Part shown: one piece after another, positions 63,141 to 64,000 of the stretch | Layout of the letters: the number at the start of each line of letters is the position of its first letter | How positions within the stretch are numbered: position 1 is the stretch's first letter | Source: Paracoccaceae bacterium | GTDB lineage: Bacteria; Pseudomonadota; Alphaproteobacteria; Rhodobacterales; Rhodobacteraceae | Direction of reading: 5' to 3' | NCBI GenBank assembly: GCA_019429405.1 | Contig: JAHYIZ010000012.1 | Span: forward strand, 1 to 64,000 | DNA: 64,000 bases | The notes under the pieces: model-generated | What the model saw: the letters and a program-made list of their open reading frames with translations, nothing else | Databases searched by the model: none | Told to the model about the DNA's origin: nothing | Program-made: the position numbers and the translations under genes

Positions 63141-64000
63141 ATGAAAACGTTGCTTTGCCTTGGTCACGGCTACTCGGCGCAAGCGCTGGCGCGGCTGCTA
63201 TTGCCGCAAGGCTGGCGCATTATCGGCACCACGCGGGGGCGGGCGGATTCGCTGGTTTCCGCTGGAATAGAGCCTGTTTTGTGGCCCGCAACCGCGCTTG
63301 GCCCGGCGCTTTCCAAGGCCACGCATGTGCTCATCTCCATCGCGCCGGGGCCTGATGGCGACCCGGTTCTGGCCGCCGAGGAGGGCGCCTTGGCAGAGGC
63401 GGCGCCGCATCTGGAATGGGTCGGATACCTTTCAACAACCGGGGTTTACGGCGACCACAGCGGCGGCTGGGTGGATGAAGCAACCCCGCTGACCCCCAGA
63501 ACCGAGCGCGGGCGGGCGCGGGTGCAGGCCGAAGCAGCCTGGGCCAAGCTGGCTGACACGGTCGGATTGCCGCTGCATATCTTCCGGCTGGCGGGCATTT
63601 ACGGGCCCGGTCGCGGGCCGTTCGAAAAGATCCGCAATGGCGCCGCGCGGCGGATCATCAAGCCCGGTCAGGTGTTCTCGCGCATTCATGTAGATGACAT
63701 CGCCGCCACGCTAGCCGCCTCCATCGCCCGGCCAAACCCCGGCGCCGTCTACAACGTCTGCGATGATGACCCCGCCCCGCCCGAAGATGTCATCAGCCAC
63801 GCTGCTGGCCTGCTCGGCCTGCCGCCACCGTCCGCCGTGCCCTATGACACGGCCGACCTACCCCCAATGGCGCGCAGTTTTTACGCCGAAAGCAAGCGCG
63901 TGCGAAACGACAGGATCAAGACCGAACTTGGGGTGCGCCTTGCCTACCCGAGCTACCGCGAGGGGCTTGCCGCCGTGCTGAAAGCAGAAAGCTCAGGGTA
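63141..64000 (+). CDS. NAD(P)-dependent epimerase/SDR-like protein (truncated by the window)
   Basis: Partial protein of 286 residues read from ATG 63141 to the window end with no stop seen; the last two bases TA could begin a stop. A Rossmann-type N-terminus (LLCLGHGYSAQALARLL) is followed by SISIAPGPDGD-like and GYLSTTGVYGDHSGGWVDE motifs and an HVDDIAATLAASI segment, as in YeeZ-like atypical SDRs. The catalytic YxxxK is not obvious. Function unknown; it is divergent from the adenine deaminase gene. Confidence 0.75.
   Translation, partial: MKTLLCLGHGYSAQALARLLLPQGWRIIGTTRGRADSLVSAGIEPVLWPATALGPALSKATHVLISIAPGPDGDPVLAAEEGALAEAAPHLEWVGYLSTTGVYGDHSGGWVDEATPLTPRTERGRARVQAEAAWAKLADTVGLPLHIFRLAGIYGPGRGPFEKIRNGAARRIIKPGQVFSRIHVDDIAATLAASIARPNPGAVYNVCDDDPAPPEDVISHAAGLLGLPPPSAVPYDTADLPPMARSFYAESKRVRNDRIKTELGVRLAYPSYREGLAAVLKAESSG

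Overview
This 64 kb window is GC-rich (by eye, mid-60s percent), densely coded chromosome from an alphaproteobacterium of the order Rhodobacterales (Rhodobacter/Paracoccaceae group). The evidence is the petP-petR-petABC order of the cytochrome bc1 locus, the kdsD-lptC-lptA-lptB-hpf-ptsN block, a YlxR-L7Ae fusion in the rimP-nusA-infB operon, and the parvulin-argJ-mutT cluster divergent from secA. I see no insertion sequence, prophage, CRISPR array, rRNA operon or plasmid/replication origin. One tRNA gene, tRNA-Leu(CAG), is present. No stretch longer than about 250 bases lacks a gene. The larger gaps are 1609-1811, 9936-10119, 17814-18032, 23684-23899, 29110-29351 and 49533-49716, and their contents are described in the features or findings.

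Layout. 0-2 kb: a proline iminopeptidase and a TspO-family membrane protein. 1.7-7.3 kb: a promoter, a short leader and a strong intrinsic terminator, then rimP-nusA-ylxR/L7Ae-infB. 7.3-10 kb (minus): a secreted parvulin, argJ and mutT. 10.1-13.8 kb: secA and a secA-linked envelope protein. 13.8-17.8 kb (minus): radC, dnaJ, dnaK. 18-28 kb: a surface-polysaccharide region with an ABC-2 export permease, cysQ, a KdsB-like cytidylyltransferase, galU, galE, two tandem glycosyltransferases, a GT14-type glycosyltransferase and a two-domain sulfotransferase. 28-32.8 kb (minus): rnd, the Kdo/LPS transport genes, the ribosome hibernation factor and PtsN. 32.9-36.5 kb: a drug-efflux MFS pump, tRNA-Leu, an NDUFA9-like protein and uppP. 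36.7-43.4 kb: glutamate synthase, with an unknown secreted protein between its subunits. 43.5-47.3 kb: mtgA, a glutathione transferase, queG, a DMT permease and a very small protein. 47.3-52.5 kb: ilvE, divergent from petP-petR-petABC. 52.5-55.9 kb (minus): thiB-thiP-thiQ under a TPP riboswitch. 56-64 kb: aroC, an isolated glycosyltransferase of lower GC, another DMT permease, HU, AMP nucleosidase with adenine deaminase, and an SDR-like gene cut by the window end.

Functional links. Translation and transcription factors (RimP, NusA, IF2) share an operon that appears to start with a transcription attenuator. CysQ removes the PAP that the sulfotransferase would make, and GalU/GalE supply UDP-glucose and UDP-galactose, so the 18-28 kb region reads as a possible sulfated surface-glycan module. 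PetP (MarR-type) and PetR (OmpR-type) sit upstream of the bc1 genes, and a composite palindrome in the ilvE-petP gap is a candidate operator. AMP nucleosidase releases adenine, which the overlapping adenine deaminase converts to hypoxanthine.

Most of the window is ordinary core chromosome. The observations I rate highest are the rimP leader (promoter, mutually exclusive hairpins, terminator), the candidate sulfated-glycan locus with its two-domain sulfotransferase, the ilvE-petP palindromes, and a family of intergenic repeats at 14.6, 45.0 and 52.5 kb.
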